NCBI RefSeq assembly: GCF_014202345.1
Contig: NZ_JACHGO010000003.1
Location: forward strand, 248,001-312,000
Direction of reading: 5' to 3'
From: Desulfovibrio intestinalis
GTDB taxonomy: Bacteria; Desulfobacterota; Desulfovibrionia; Desulfovibrionales; Desulfovibrionaceae
Length of the DNA: 64,000 bases
The translations under genes were made by a program, and so were the position numbers. Each line of letters starts with the position of its first letter. The stretch's first letter is position 1. The notes beneath the pieces are model-generated. The model saw only the letters and a program-made list of their open reading frames with translations. It did not search any database and was not told the DNA's origin. Below are positions 16,621 through 25,688 of this stretch, piece after piece.

Positions 16621-18651
16621 CTAATGCAGCCCCGCCAGTTTTTCCAGCAGCAAGGCCGCCTTGGCCGCCCCAATGCCGGGCAGGCTGCACAAATCTTCTT
16701 TGGTGGCCGCGCACATAGCTTCCACACTGCCGAAGCGGTCCCATAAAAGGCGCGCCGTGGCAGGGCCGATGCCGGGCAGGCGCATGAGCTCACCGGAAAG
16801 GGCCGCGCCACGCTTTGCCTTACGGTGCCGACCAATGGCAAAGCGGTGGGTAGAGTCGCGCACGTTTTGCAGGAACAGCAGTTCTGGCCCGCCTTCACGC
16901 AGGGGCAAGGGATTGGCCCTGTCTGGCACAAAAATGCGGTCAGCCACGTTACCTGCACGGCGGTCGGCATGGCCTTGTTCATCCCTGGCTTTGGCAATGG
17001 CCGCCAGTGCGAAGAGGTCAGACTGGCCTGCCTCACTCAGTGCACGCTGTATGGTACGCAGTTGCCCGCGTCCGCCGTCGATGAGCAGCAGGTCTGGCCA
17101 TGGGGGGCCGCTTTCAAGCCTGCGCGCCACCCACGCGTACAGGGTGGCGTAGTCATCGCCGCTGTCTGGCATGGCGTAAGCGCGGTACTGGGAACGCGCG
17201 GGTTGACCTTCTTCAAAAACTACCATGCCCACCCGTGTTTGCTGGCCGCCCGTGTGGGAAACGTCTACGCATTCGATGCGGTGCGGCGGCCCTGCAAGAT
17301 GCAGTGCGCGCGCCAGTCGGTCAAGAATGCCCATCTCTGACTTCTGTTCCTGACGGCGTGCCTCTTCCCGGGCATTGGATTGGGCCATATCCACAAGCTG
17401 ATTGTCCCCGGCATTTTGCGGCGGCACAATACGCACTGCGCCGTTGCGGCGGTCAGACAGGGTCTGTTCCAGCAGTTCACGGCCTGTGGCGGGAAGCGGC
17501 GCAGGTGTGCCGCTGTCGGCATGAACAGCGGGTGAGGCCAATATGGCCGAAGGATTCACATCCGACAGTTTTTCAGCAGAAAGCGCGTCCATCGCTTCGT
17601 GCAGGACTGCCCTAAGTGAGGTCTTTTCTGCATCAGAAATTTCTTCATCCGCCAGACCTTCAGCGCCGTCTTCTCTGACTGCATCTTCGGCATCTTGCGG
17701 AAGCCAGGGCAGCAGGATTCTGGGCGGCGGGGTGACCTGACTGTAGTACTGGCTCACAAAGCTCCAGAGCAGTTCGGGGGCGTCTTCAAATGTCAGACCC
17801 GGCCAGTAGAAAGAGCGTCCGTCAGTGACAGCGCCGCCGCGAACAAAGACAATGCCAAGGGCGAGCCCCTTGTCTGCCGGAAAAAGCCCCACAGCGTCCA
17901 TGTCGCCACCACCGGGCAGCACGGCGGCCTGACGCTCAACCGTGCGTTCCACAGCCTGAATCTGGTCGCGCAGAACTGCGGCTTTTTCAAATTCCAGATC
18001 TTCAGATGCCTGATTCATGGCCGTGCGCAAGCTGTCCAGCAAGGGAGCGGCGCGTCCCTGCAACAGATCGCAAACTTTGCGCACGTTTTCGTTGTATTCC
18101 TGCGGAGTCACCATGCCCATACACGGAGCGGGGCATTGGCCCATGAAATGGTACAGGCAGGCGCGTACACGGTTTTTCATGGCCTTGTCGGAACAGCGGC
18201 GCAGGGCAAAGGCGCGGTGGATGATTTTCCAGGTTTCGCGGGCCGCCAATGCCGAAGTGAAGGGCCCAAAATAGCGCGCGCCATCTCGCCGGGCCTGACG
18301 TACGATCTCAAGCCGGGGGAATTCATGCTTGGTGTTCAAACGAAACAGCACATACTGCTTGTCGTCGCGCAGTACGATGTTGTAGCGCGGCCTGTGTTTT
18401 TTGATAAGGCTGGCTTCGAGAAGCAGAGCTTCTTTTTCCGTGGTGGTGGTAAGATATTCTATGCTCTCGGCGTGAGAAAGCATGGCTTTGGTCTTGGCGG
18501 GCAGACCTTCGGGCCTGAAATATGAGAGTACCCGCCGCCGCAGCACGCGAGCCTTGCCAACATAAATTATGCGGCCACGGTCGTCCTTGTAGAGGTAAAC
18601 GCCGGGCGAAAGTGGGATAGTTGCGGATTCCGGTTTCTGCATGCCCACCAT
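16621..18651 (-). CDS. uvrC: excinuclease ABC subunit C
   Basis: The product is 676 residues. The N-terminal GIY-YIG nuclease has GVYLYKD and GRIIYVGKARVLRRR (17-40). A UvrB-binding UVR segment (DLEFEKAAVLRDQIQAVE) lies near 220. The RNase H-like second nuclease contains ECVDVSHTGG and LLLIDGGRGQL. Tandem helix-hairpin-helix motifs end the protein (MRLPGIGPATARLL and LCSLPGIGAAKAAL). Acting with UvrA and UvrB, it makes the 3' and 5' incisions of nucleotide-excision repair. A low-complexity insert of about 70 residues (around 345-415) separates the two nuclease halves. It appears monocistronic. Confidence 0.96.
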   Translation of the reverse strand: MVGMQKPESATIPLSPGVYLYKDDRGRIIYVGKARVLRRRVLSYFRPEGLPAKTKAMLSHAESIEYLTTTTEKEALLLEASLIKKHRPRYNIVLRDDKQYVLFRLNTKHEFPRLEIVRQARRDGARYFGPFTSALAARETWKIIHRAFALRRCSDKAMKNRVRACLYHFMGQCPAPCMGMVTPQEYNENVRKVCDLLQGRAAPLLDSLRTAMNQASEDLEFEKAAVLRDQIQAVERTVERQAAVLPGGGDMDAVGLFPADKGLALGIVFVRGGAVTDGRSFYWPGLTFEDAPELLWSFVSQYYSQVTPPPRILLPWLPQDAEDAVREDGAEGLADEEISDAEKTSLRAVLHEAMDALSAEKLSDVNPSAILASPAVHADSGTPAPLPATGRELLEQTLSDRRNGAVRIVPPQNAGDNQLVDMAQSNAREEARRQEQKSEMGILDRLARALHLAGPPHRIECVDVSHTGGQQTRVGMVVFEEGQPARSQYRAYAMPDSGDDYATLYAWVARRLESGPPWPDLLLIDGGRGQLRTIQRALSEAGQSDLFALAAIAKARDEQGHADRRAGNVADRIFVPDRANPLPLREGGPELLFLQNVRDSTHRFAIGRHRKAKRGAALSGELMRLPGIGPATARLLWDRFGSVEAMCAATKEDLCSLPGIGAAKAALLLEKLAGLH

Positions 18652-19307
18652 ATAACCACCATTGGCAAACTTGCCAACAGAAAGGATGAAGACTGGGGGA
18701 GGGGGAGCTCAACGCAGTTTGGTTGATTGCTGACGTTGGTGAAGCGCTAACGTCGCGATCTGCAAGTGCAGGCGCTGGAAAAGCTATAGTGTGTATAGAA
18801 TTTTCTGTATGATTAGGCATGAAATTGTCAGGACCTTAAGTCTGACGGGCCGCATGGCATTGCAACGTTGGCAAGGCGCATTCCAAGGATTTTACATCCT
18901 CATCGCGGCCCCAACTGCAAAAGTAAGCAGTCATGCTTGCATTCTCTCACTAGGGGGACTGTTCCGCTGCGCAAAGAGACTCCATCAACGGTTCGAGGTG
19001 TACTCTCAAGGCTTACGGAATGCTCTAAGTAGTGCGACGCAGACTTCAAGCGAAGTGCGTTCTATTTTAGCTGTTACCTCTCGGGGGTAGCCGTTGCGAC
19101 GGGTATGGCCAGGATGCTTTGGTAGTTACGGTGCATAAAACTACGGATAGAGACAGCACCTGCGTGGAACATGCAGAGTCGTTACGCGTTCTGTCTTTAA
19201 ACGTAATTTCCTGTCTCACAACATTTGAAGCGTCCGTAGCTATGCTGTCCTAGCCAGTAAGGCGGCTCCGTACGAATAAAATCACTCAAGGTAGCAGCAT
19301 ACACAGA
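18652..19307. other. gene-free region between uvrC and porin 2
   Basis: About 650 bases of ordinary composition. Short ORFs are present, but none has a credible ribosome binding site or recognisable product. I see no tRNA cloverleaf or repeat. It includes the uvrC promoter side (minus strand, just right of 18651). Confidence 0.5.
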
Positions 19308-19335
19308 AAAAGGGGAGCCTTGCGGCTCCCCTTTT
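19308..19335 (-). terminator. terminator of porin 2
   Basis: AAAAGGGGAGCC pairs with GGCTCCCCTTTT around TTGC, 26 bases beyond the porin stop. On the minus strand it ends in a T run. Confidence 0.92.
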
Positions 19336-19360
19336 ATAGCGAAACTTGAGTTCTGTTCTC

Positions 19361-20890
19361 TTAGAAAGAGTACACGAAGCTCACGTTGACGTTCCAGGGA
19401 TCACGCACTTCGTCGGACTTGCCGTTCATCTTGCTGTTGCCCCACACGGACTTGGACTGGTCAAGCCAGGTAGCCAGGTAAGCGGCGTCAAGCATGATGG
19501 TGAAGTTTTCGTACATCTGGTAGGTGTTGGTCAGGCCCACTTCCATAACCACGTCTTCGGTGGTCATGTACAGGGGATCCATACCAGCAGCGCCGCTGTT
19601 AGCAGCGAGGTTGGTGGGCTGCCAGCTGTTGGACATCTTTTTGGCCATGGTCGGGCTGTTGGTGCCGCCGATGACGTTCACGCGGAAGGTGTGCTTCAGG
19701 TCTTCCAGGAAGCTCATGTCCTTCAAGCGCGCGCCCACGCCCCAGGTGCCAGACATGCTGTAGCCAAGGGTGGCTTCACGGGCAATGTAGGGGTTGCCGT
19801 TGAAGGCGAAGTTGGAGAAGCCGTTGTTATTGTTGTTCACGCTCAGGCTGGGCATACGCTCGGAGCCGTTGGCGGGGTTGCTGTCGTCACCGGAGCCGTA
19901 CCAGCCGTAGATGCCGGGGATGGCCCAGTCAAGCTTGTATTCAGCAAGCAAAGAAGCCAGCCAGCCGGAACGGTTCAGGCGGCTGTCGTCGTAGTTGGCG
20001 GAACCGTAGTTGAAATCCCACGCAATGCGGATGGGATCAAACATGGTCACTTCGCCGGTCAGGCCAGCCCAAACGGCACTGCCGTATTCGTTCAGCTTTT
20101 TGGAGGCGCTGCTGCCGTCCTTGTGGTGAGCGCCGCCCACGGGAACCATGCCGGCGCGGGCATACTTGCCGGAGGTGCCGCTGAACTTACCAATGGAGTT
20201 GTCACCACTGCGGAAAGCGTTGGGGCCGAGGGCAGCGTACATGACCCAGGGGGTCACTTTCACGCCGTCAAAGGTCAGGGGCACGAGCAGGCCAGCGACG
20301 TCCACGTTATCCAGGAAGTTGTCGCGGTTGCTGTTGCCGGTGTTGGTTTCGTTGACCGTGTTATAGTTGTCGTTCCAGGGGCGGGCCCACAGAGCGGTCA
20401 CGGCAACGTTTTCGTTGAACTGGTAGGAGGCGGTGATGCCAGCCACGTCGTCGTTGAACACGTTGCTGCCGGTGGTGAAGCTGGGAATGGCCATGCCCTG
20501 AATGCCCATGCGCACCTTCAGGTCGGTCTGGGGAACGATCCAGTCGATGTAAGCGTTCTTCAGCTTGATAGCGCTGCTGTTGTCAGCGCCAAGAGCACCG
20601 CCAGTTTCACTCTGGCCCCAGGTCTGCTTGCCAATTTCAAAGAACACGGTACCGGACAGGGACTCAGAAGCCACGGCGTCCAACTGCAGGCGTACGCGCT
20701 GGTTGGCTTCGAATTCGTCTTCTTTGCCGTTGTAACCGGTCTGGCCGTGGCCACCGGTGAAGTTGCCGTTCATGCCGTAGTCAAAGCTCATGATCCACTG
20801 GCCCTTGGCCTTGAAGTCGATGGCGCTGGCGCCTGTGGCTGCGCCGAACACGAGGCCGGCCGCCAACAGAAGAGTAGCGATCTTTTTCAT
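19361..20890 (-). CDS. outer-membrane porin, Desulfovibrio major porin family (copy 2)
   Basis: The product is 509 residues. The signal peptide is MKKIATLLLAAGLVFGAATG then ASA, and the mature start IDFKAKGQW is identical to copy 1 at 682-2217. It ends in the barrel signal VSFVYSF. Blocks shared with copy 1 include RLQLDAVASESLSGTV, the NENVALTALWARP-type strand (here NENVAVTALWARPWND) and KDMSFLEDL, while exposed loops differ. It is a general diffusion porin of the outer membrane. AAGGAAGG lies 6 bases before the ATG. It has its own promoter (20971-20999) and terminator, so it is monocistronic. Differences in loops suggest different solute or phage selectivity. Confidence 0.9.
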   Translation of the reverse strand: MKKIATLLLAAGLVFGAATGASAIDFKAKGQWIMSFDYGMNGNFTGGHGQTGYNGKEDEFEANQRVRLQLDAVASESLSGTVFFEIGKQTWGQSETGGALGADNSSAIKLKNAYIDWIVPQTDLKVRMGIQGMAIPSFTTGSNVFNDDVAGITASYQFNENVAVTALWARPWNDNYNTVNETNTGNSNRDNFLDNVDVAGLLVPLTFDGVKVTPWVMYAALGPNAFRSGDNSIGKFSGTSGKYARAGMVPVGGAHHKDGSSASKKLNEYGSAVWAGLTGEVTMFDPIRIAWDFNYGSANYDDSRLNRSGWLASLLAEYKLDWAIPGIYGWYGSGDDSNPANGSERMPSLSVNNNNNGFSNFAFNGNPYIAREATLGYSMSGTWGVGARLKDMSFLEDLKHTFRVNVIGGTNSPTMAKKMSNSWQPTNLAANSGAAGMDPLYMTTEDVVMEVGLTNTYQMYENFTIMLDAAYLATWLDQSKSVWGNSKMNGKSDEVRDPWNVNVSFVYSF

Positions 20891-20970
20891 TGTTAACCTT
20901 CCTTTATTTTGCCCAAGTAGGGCACGTTTTTGCTGTACACGCCTGTGGAGCGGTTGTCCGCTTCGGGCTA

Positions 20971-20999
20971 ACTATAGGAAAGGCCCGAACACATTGCAA
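20971..20999 (-). promoter_or_regulatory. sigma-70 promoter of porin 2
   Basis: On the minus strand, TTGCAA and TATAGT are separated by exactly 17 bases, about 80 bases upstream of the porin start. This is a near-consensus housekeeping promoter, as expected for an abundant porin. Confidence 0.7.
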
Positions 21000-21541
21000 G
21001 CATTATCGTGCAAAAATTTTAACCAAGAAATGCCCAAAAAATGAAAAAAAACCCAAATCCCTAGAAAATCTTTGGGTTAAAGTTTTTCTAGATAATATTT
21101 TTTTTTCCTGACTTTACACAAAATTGGGGCGCTGGCCTTCAAAATTATCAAGGGCGCATTAAATTCAGTCTGTTACACTAGGATTACAGTCGGTATAATT
21201 TTTTGGGCGTCCAAAAAGAAAAATTGAGAAGAGGGACAGAATTGTTGCTGATCGGGATGGCTCTGTTAGGCAGTGTTGTTAAGAGTGCCTTTTCAGTTCT
21301 TCCTGCTCAGAAGTATTCTTTTTATTCTGGCAGAGCACCATAAAAGGAGGGTGCCTGTATAAAAGGCCCACTTTCTTATAACAAGAAAAATTCTCTCGTG
21401 ATGGCACTGTCTATGTGGATTATTTTTTTGCTGCCCCTGGCGTAGACGCGGGGCATCAGTAGAACTCAATCGGAGATTCGGGGTATGCTGATTTTTTGCC
21501 AGTCAGCGGCAGGCGGGATGGTACGCGTAGTGTGTAAAGTT
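21000..21541. other. AT-rich intergenic region upstream of porin 2
   Basis: About 540 bases, notably AT-rich near 21000-21240 with A and T runs. It contains element Y (21318-21413) and a TGCCCC/GGGGCA hairpin near 21432-21457 without a terminator T run. No gene was seen. Confidence 0.55.
21318..21413. repeat. paired intergenic element, copy Y
   Basis: Partner of 14590-14686; see that entry. Shared blocks appear in the same order and spacing within a few bases. Confidence 0.45.
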
Positions 21542-22330
21542 TTAGTCAGGATCAGTCGCAGGGTATTCCACACGCACGAGAGCGAGACCTTCCGGGGGAG
21601 CCGTCACTGAGGGCACCGCCCGCCGATCAAGAGCGGCCAACTGGGCAGGAATTTGTTCTGGTTCCATTTTGCCTTGCCCGCAGGCGGCCAGAAGGCCAGC
21701 CATGTTGCGGACCATCTGCTTGAGAAATCCGTCAGCCGTGACGGCCAGGCGCAGCATGGGGGCGTGGGGCGGGTAAAACTCGCACGGTGGCAATTGTTCC
21801 AGACGGGCGTCCAGCAGGGTTCGCTCGGTATTTTCCACATCTGTGCCCGCATTGCGCAGGCCAGCGAAGTCGTGCGTGCCCAGCAGATAGGGAATGGCCT
21901 TGCGCATGAGATCCAGATCCAGCGGGCCGCAATTCCAGACAAAGGGGCGAAGCTGGGGCGGCAGAAAGCGGCGGTCTTGCCAAAACTGGTAGGCATAGGT
22001 TTTGCGCAGGGCATCTTTGCGGGCGTGAAAATCAGCCGCCGCCGGGCTGGCCTCCAGCACCCGGATGTCATGCGGCAGCACGGCATTGAGGCTGTGCCGC
22101 CAATCAAATCCTTCGCGGGCGTCGGGCACGTCGCAGTGCGCCACCTGACCGTGAGCGTGCACGCCAGAGTCCGTACGCCCGGAGCCGTGAACGCGCACGA
22201 GCTGGCCTGTGAGCCTGAACAGGGCGGCCTCAAGCGCGCCCTGAATCGTTGGCGGGGGCTTGGGTTTTTCCTGTATCTGCCAGCCGCTGTAGGCCGTGCC
22301 CACATAGGAAACAAGAAGTCTGAGGCGCAT
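21542..22330 (-). CDS. truA: tRNA pseudouridine(38-40) synthase TruA
   Basis: The product is 262 residues. The catalytic Asp lies in SGRTDSGVHAHGQVAH (near residue 57). Family motifs DFHARKDALRKTYAYQ, GTHDFAGLRNAGTDVENTER and FLKQMVRNMAGLLA are present. It isomerises uridines 38-40 in tRNA anticodon stem-loops. The ATG shares one base with the motE-like stop (TAATG), so it is translated from the same message as fliJ and the motE-like gene. Confidence 0.95.
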   Translation of the reverse strand: MRLRLLVSYVGTAYSGWQIQEKPKPPPTIQGALEAALFRLTGQLVRVHGSGRTDSGVHAHGQVAHCDVPDAREGFDWRHSLNAVLPHDIRVLEASPAAADFHARKDALRKTYAYQFWQDRRFLPPQLRPFVWNCGPLDLDLMRKAIPYLLGTHDFAGLRNAGTDVENTERTLLDARLEQLPPCEFYPPHAPMLRLAVTADGFLKQMVRNMAGLLAACGQGKMEPEQIPAQLAALDRRAVPSVTAPPEGLALVRVEYPATDPD

Positions 22331-23691
22331 TATTCGGGCAGCTTCATGCGAGTGATGATTTCCGTCAGTTTGGCTGTTTTGGCCGGGTTGACGTAGGTAA
22401 GGATGTCCCCTGACTGCTTGGGCGACATGCCCGTGAGAATGCGTACAGCCACTCGCTCATCCATACTTTCCAGAGCCTTGGCAGCAGCCTTTGGCTTCAT
22501 CTGGGTATAGGTGAGCACGAGGCGGCGGATTTTTTCGTCTTCGATGCCACGCGCTTCGCGGATCATGTCCTTCATCTTTTGTTCCGCGCTCTGCATGTCC
22601 TTGAGGCGCTGATCCATCTGCTGGCGCAGCATGAGGATATCCTGTTGCTGGCGGGCCAGCTCCTGAGCCTTGATATTGGGATCAGTTGTCGGCTGCGACG
22701 GACGCACGTTAGGCGTCGGTGCCGCAGGTATGCCTGTCTGGCCGCTCATGGGCAACGCAGGAGTGAATCCAGCGCCCTGACCATTTGCGCCGGATGAACC
22801 GCGCGGCGGCAAGGGCGCGCCATCCGTACCCTGACCACGGGGAATATTGGCCGGAATTTCCGCTGCGCCGGGCAGCGAATAGGGGGCGGCCTGCGCGGCA
22901 GGAGCAAAGGGCGTTGTTTGGGCCGAGGGCGGCGTTTGCGGTATGGGCATATCCTGAGCAGCGGCGTGGGCAGCCTGCACGCTGCCAAGTGCCGGAATCG
23001 GCAAACGGGCAAGGGCGTCGAGCCAGCTGGGTTCGCCAGAATTTTTTGCCGCAGCGTTTGCAGTGGAGCTGCTGCTTTGCGTAGGCGCGCTCACGCCGGG
23101 CTGGGCCAGAGGCGCAGGCAGGGGCTTGGGCTGGCTGATGTTTGGCGGCGTGAAAAGTTGTTGCTCTGCGGCATGGCTTACGGAGGACACGCCTGCGGTC
23201 ATAAGCGGTGCTGGCAGGGCTTCGGCGTCAACAAGCCTTCCCTGCATGGGGCCAGAGCTGTGCGGTTGGGCCGCAGCCGCCATTTTTGCGGCAGCCGAAC
23301 CCTGCGGCGCACTGGCCTGATCCTTGGCAAGCTGGACAACAGCCGCGCCTTGAGGCGCTACGGTTGCGGCAGGCGCGCCAGGTGCAAGGTTTACCCCAAC
23401 GGTAGCTTCTTGAGGGCTGGCGGGCAGGTCAACGGCCTGGGCATCCTTGTCACCTTCCTGACGGCTTGCAGCCACAAGCGCGGTCAATTTTTCCATAACA
23501 GCCGCGTCGGACAGGGGATCAACGGGAGGAACAAAGGCTGTTTGCGAAGGTGCGCCGCCAAGCCACGAAGGCAGGGGAACATCAAGAAGCAGCATGCTGA
23601 GCATGGAAAGCTTGATAAAGCAAAGCACCGCCAGCCAGCGGAACAGCTTAGAGAGTCGGAGCTTTGTAGCGGAGGGTTGCTGTTTCGTCAT
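22330..23691 (-). CDS. MotE-like flagellar protein with MgtE-type N domain
   Basis: The product is 453 residues. One membrane segment lies near the N-terminus (about 17-37). A long Ala/Pro/Gln-rich disordered region (about 50-330) follows, then a coiled coil (DILMLRQQMDQRLKDMQSAE). The C-terminal MgtE_N-like domain contains LVLTYTQMKPKAAAKALESM and ends KTAKLTEIITRMKLPE. This layout matches MotE-like partners of flagellar assembly, which sit next to fliJ. In related proteins the domain chaperones the stator component MotC; that exact role here is inferred. It overlaps fliJ by 44 bases. The low-complexity middle is much longer than in most MotE proteins. Confidence 0.7.
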   Translation of the reverse strand: MTKQQPSATKLRLSKLFRWLAVLCFIKLSMLSMLLLDVPLPSWLGGAPSQTAFVPPVDPLSDAAVMEKLTALVAASRQEGDKDAQAVDLPASPQEATVGVNLAPGAPAATVAPQGAAVVQLAKDQASAPQGSAAAKMAAAAQPHSSGPMQGRLVDAEALPAPLMTAGVSSVSHAAEQQLFTPPNISQPKPLPAPLAQPGVSAPTQSSSSTANAAAKNSGEPSWLDALARLPIPALGSVQAAHAAAQDMPIPQTPPSAQTTPFAPAAQAAPYSLPGAAEIPANIPRGQGTDGAPLPPRGSSGANGQGAGFTPALPMSGQTGIPAAPTPNVRPSQPTTDPNIKAQELARQQQDILMLRQQMDQRLKDMQSAEQKMKDMIREARGIEDEKIRRLVLTYTQMKPKAAAKALESMDERVAVRILTGMSPKQSGDILTYVNPAKTAKLTEIITRMKLPE

Positions 23692-24091
23692 TGGTGCGTT
23701 GCTCCTTCAATTGTTCCTCACGGGCATAGTGCTGTTTTTGCCTTTCCTTGAGCTTTTCCAGCAATTTTTTGTCGATGGCGCGTTCAGCCAGCAGCTTGCG
23801 GGCTTCTTCAGCCAGTTGTTCGAGCATGCGTACCTGAAGGGTTTCGTGGGCTACATCTGCCCGCAGGCCTTTGGCATATTGCTCAAGCAGCCAGCGCTCG
23901 GATGCGTCCATAAGAACTGCCCCCACAAGACGGTCCTCCGTCTGGAGCAACTCTGCTTTGACCTTATCAAGGCGGTCCTGGGCTTCGGCCAGACGGGCCC
24001 GCTGAATGGCAAGGTTTACCTTGGCCTCTTCTTCCAGCTGCTCCCGGTAATCCAGCACTTTTTGCATTTTGAAACGGAAGGGCACGCGCAT
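23648..24091 (-). CDS. fliJ: flagellar export chaperone FliJ
   Basis: The product is 147 residues, almost wholly coiled coil. The N-terminus RVPFRFKMQKVLDYREQLEE is the FliJ signature. FliJ is the stalk of the flagellar type III export ATPase and escorts substrates. It overlaps the next gene by 44 bases, with truA following. The ATPase gene fliI, normally immediately upstream, is not here; about 500 bases without a gene precede it. The ribosome binding site (AAGGCGG) is weak. Confidence 0.85.
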   Translation of the reverse strand: MRVPFRFKMQKVLDYREQLEEEAKVNLAIQRARLAEAQDRLDKVKAELLQTEDRLVGAVLMDASERWLLEQYAKGLRADVAHETLQVRMLEQLAEEARKLLAERAIDKKLLEKLKERQKQHYAREEQLKEQRTNDETATLRYKAPTL

Positions 24092-24607
24092 ACCGCCTTT
24101 TTTTTGACACCTGCGGGGTATCCGTTTCCGTCAGTTGCAAACAGCGGGCCAAGCGGCGTTCCACTTGTGACCGTACGGCCCGTGCAGATACGCTTGCGCG
24201 ATGAATTTTCGCAGGCAGGTTCAGGCTGTTGCGCGTGGAACAAATCTTCCCCAAAGAGTTTTCGATGGAAGGTGCTCGTCTGTTCTGCGGGTGCTCATGA
24301 AAAAGCGCCAGCCACCAAAGCTGCGGGCCGTTCTGGCGACGCTTTGCGCCAAAATACAGTCTGAACCGGGGGCAGCCAGGAAAACCCGCACCGCGACTTG
24401 TCTTCTATCTATATATAGACAGTGTACGCAGAAAGTTCCGCTGGCGCGCCCGGACGCCACTTGATGAATCGTTTTGCTATATAGCTTATCAGCGTTTATT
24501 TTAATATACATTGAGGCTGGTTAAGCATCTGCCCGCCATAACAAGCGCCCCTTAACTTTGAGGAATGTACGCTTTTAACGGCATTTTGCTCTATCGCTAC
24601 CCGGCTG
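24092..24607. other. gene-free region upstream of fliJ
   Basis: No supported ORF. An AT-rich patch at 24405-24425 (TATCTATATATAGACA) and another at 24475-24510 could contain the fliJ-motE-truA promoter on the minus strand. No flagellar sigma-28 consensus is evident. Confidence 0.45.
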
Positions 24608-25408
24608 CTATAAGTTCAAGCCCGCCGCATGGTTGACTGGGCCAGCTCCGTTGCCGGGGCTGTAGCTGCGGCGCAGGGCGAGATTAAGATACTCCTGAGC
24701 CCGCGTCACTGCTACCTGAAGGGGCAGCCCCTTGCCAAGACCCACTGCTATGGCCGCAGAAAGCGTACAGCCAGTGCCGTGATTGTTTTCCGTATCTACC
24801 TTGGCCTGCGGCAGAGCCTTGGGGGCCTGGCCTTCCATGCACAGGCAGTCTGTGACAACGACGCTGTTTTCCATATGGCCGCCCTTGATAAGCACTGCTC
24901 TTGCGCCCATTTGCAGCAGTTTTTCGCCTGCGGTGGCGGCATCGTCCAGACTGTCGATGGTCATGTTGGTCAGCATTTCCGCTTCCGGCCTGTTGGGCGT
25001 CAGCAGATCGCAGCCGGGCAGAATGTCATTGACAAGAGCGGAGATGGCGTCTTCCTGCAAAAGGCGGCTGCCGCTCTGGCTCACTGAAACGGGGTCAACA
25101 ACAAGAGGAAAACTGCGCCGCCGCAATACAGGGGCCACAGCCCGGATAATGCCAGCGGAAAAAAGCATGCCCGTTTTTGCGGCTGCCACGGGAAAGCCAT
25201 CAAGCACCGTGTCTAGTTGAAGTGCCACGAAATCAGGGTCAGGAGCATGTATGCCCGTGACGCCCATGCCATTTTGGGCGGTAAGCGCCGTAATGACGCT
25301 CATGCCATAGCCGCCTAGAGCCATAATGGTTTTCAGGTCTGCCTGGATGCCCGCACCGCCGCCAGAGTCGGACCCGGCAATAGTGAGAATGTTAGGAGGA
25401 GTTAACAT
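24608..25408 (-). CDS. thiD: hydroxymethylpyrimidine/phosphomethylpyrimidine kinase
   Basis: The product is 266 residues, ribokinase fold. Motifs: [19 protein letters not shown] (substrate site, residues 8-26), [23 protein letters not shown] and the C-terminal anion hole/catalytic [16 protein letters not shown]. It phosphorylates HMP and then HMP-P to make the pyrimidine half of thiamine. AAAGGGGC lies 5-8 bases before the ATG. It stands alone, and I see no TPP riboswitch in the 280 bases upstream. Confidence 0.95.
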   Translation of the reverse strand: MLTPPNILTIAGSDSGGGAGIQADLKTIMALGGYGMSVITALTAQNGMGVTGIHAPDPDFVALQLDTVLDGFPVAAAKTGMLFSAGIIRAVAPVLRRRSFPLVVDPVSVSQSGSRLLQEDAISALVNDILPGCDLLTPNRPEAEMLTNMTIDSLDDAATAGEKLLQMGARAVLIKGGHMENSVVVTDCLCMEGQAPKALPQAKVDTENNHGTGCTLSAAIAVGLGKGLPLQVAVTRAQEYLNLALRRSYSPGNGAGPVNHAAGLNL

Positions 25409-25688
25409 GCGAGCCCCTTTTGAGTAGAAATTAGAAACAGTATAAGCGAACAGAGGTATACTATAGCTCTCCCTGTTGCCGGACGCAATGTGTTGATGTC
25501 AATCACCGTTTCCGGCCGCGACGAGTCTAGAAAAAGTCTTCACAGCCCCGAGAAGCAATGCTAGCATCCGCTAGGCGGTATGAGCGCCGTACGGGAGTGC
25601 CCCTTATATAGCTTAAAGCTCCCCGGCGCAGGCTTTTGCGCCCAGTGTGATTATATATTTTCGCGCGCCGCCAGAGAAGGAGTTGCGC

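Noticed and set aside
18652-19307. tRNA, tmRNA or other structural RNA in the uvrC-porin gap
   Set aside because: No cloverleaf, no terminal CCA-type arm and no recognisable conserved core.
25409-25688. TPP riboswitch upstream of thiD
   Set aside because: No CTGAGA core or paired thi-box pattern could be found on the minus strand.
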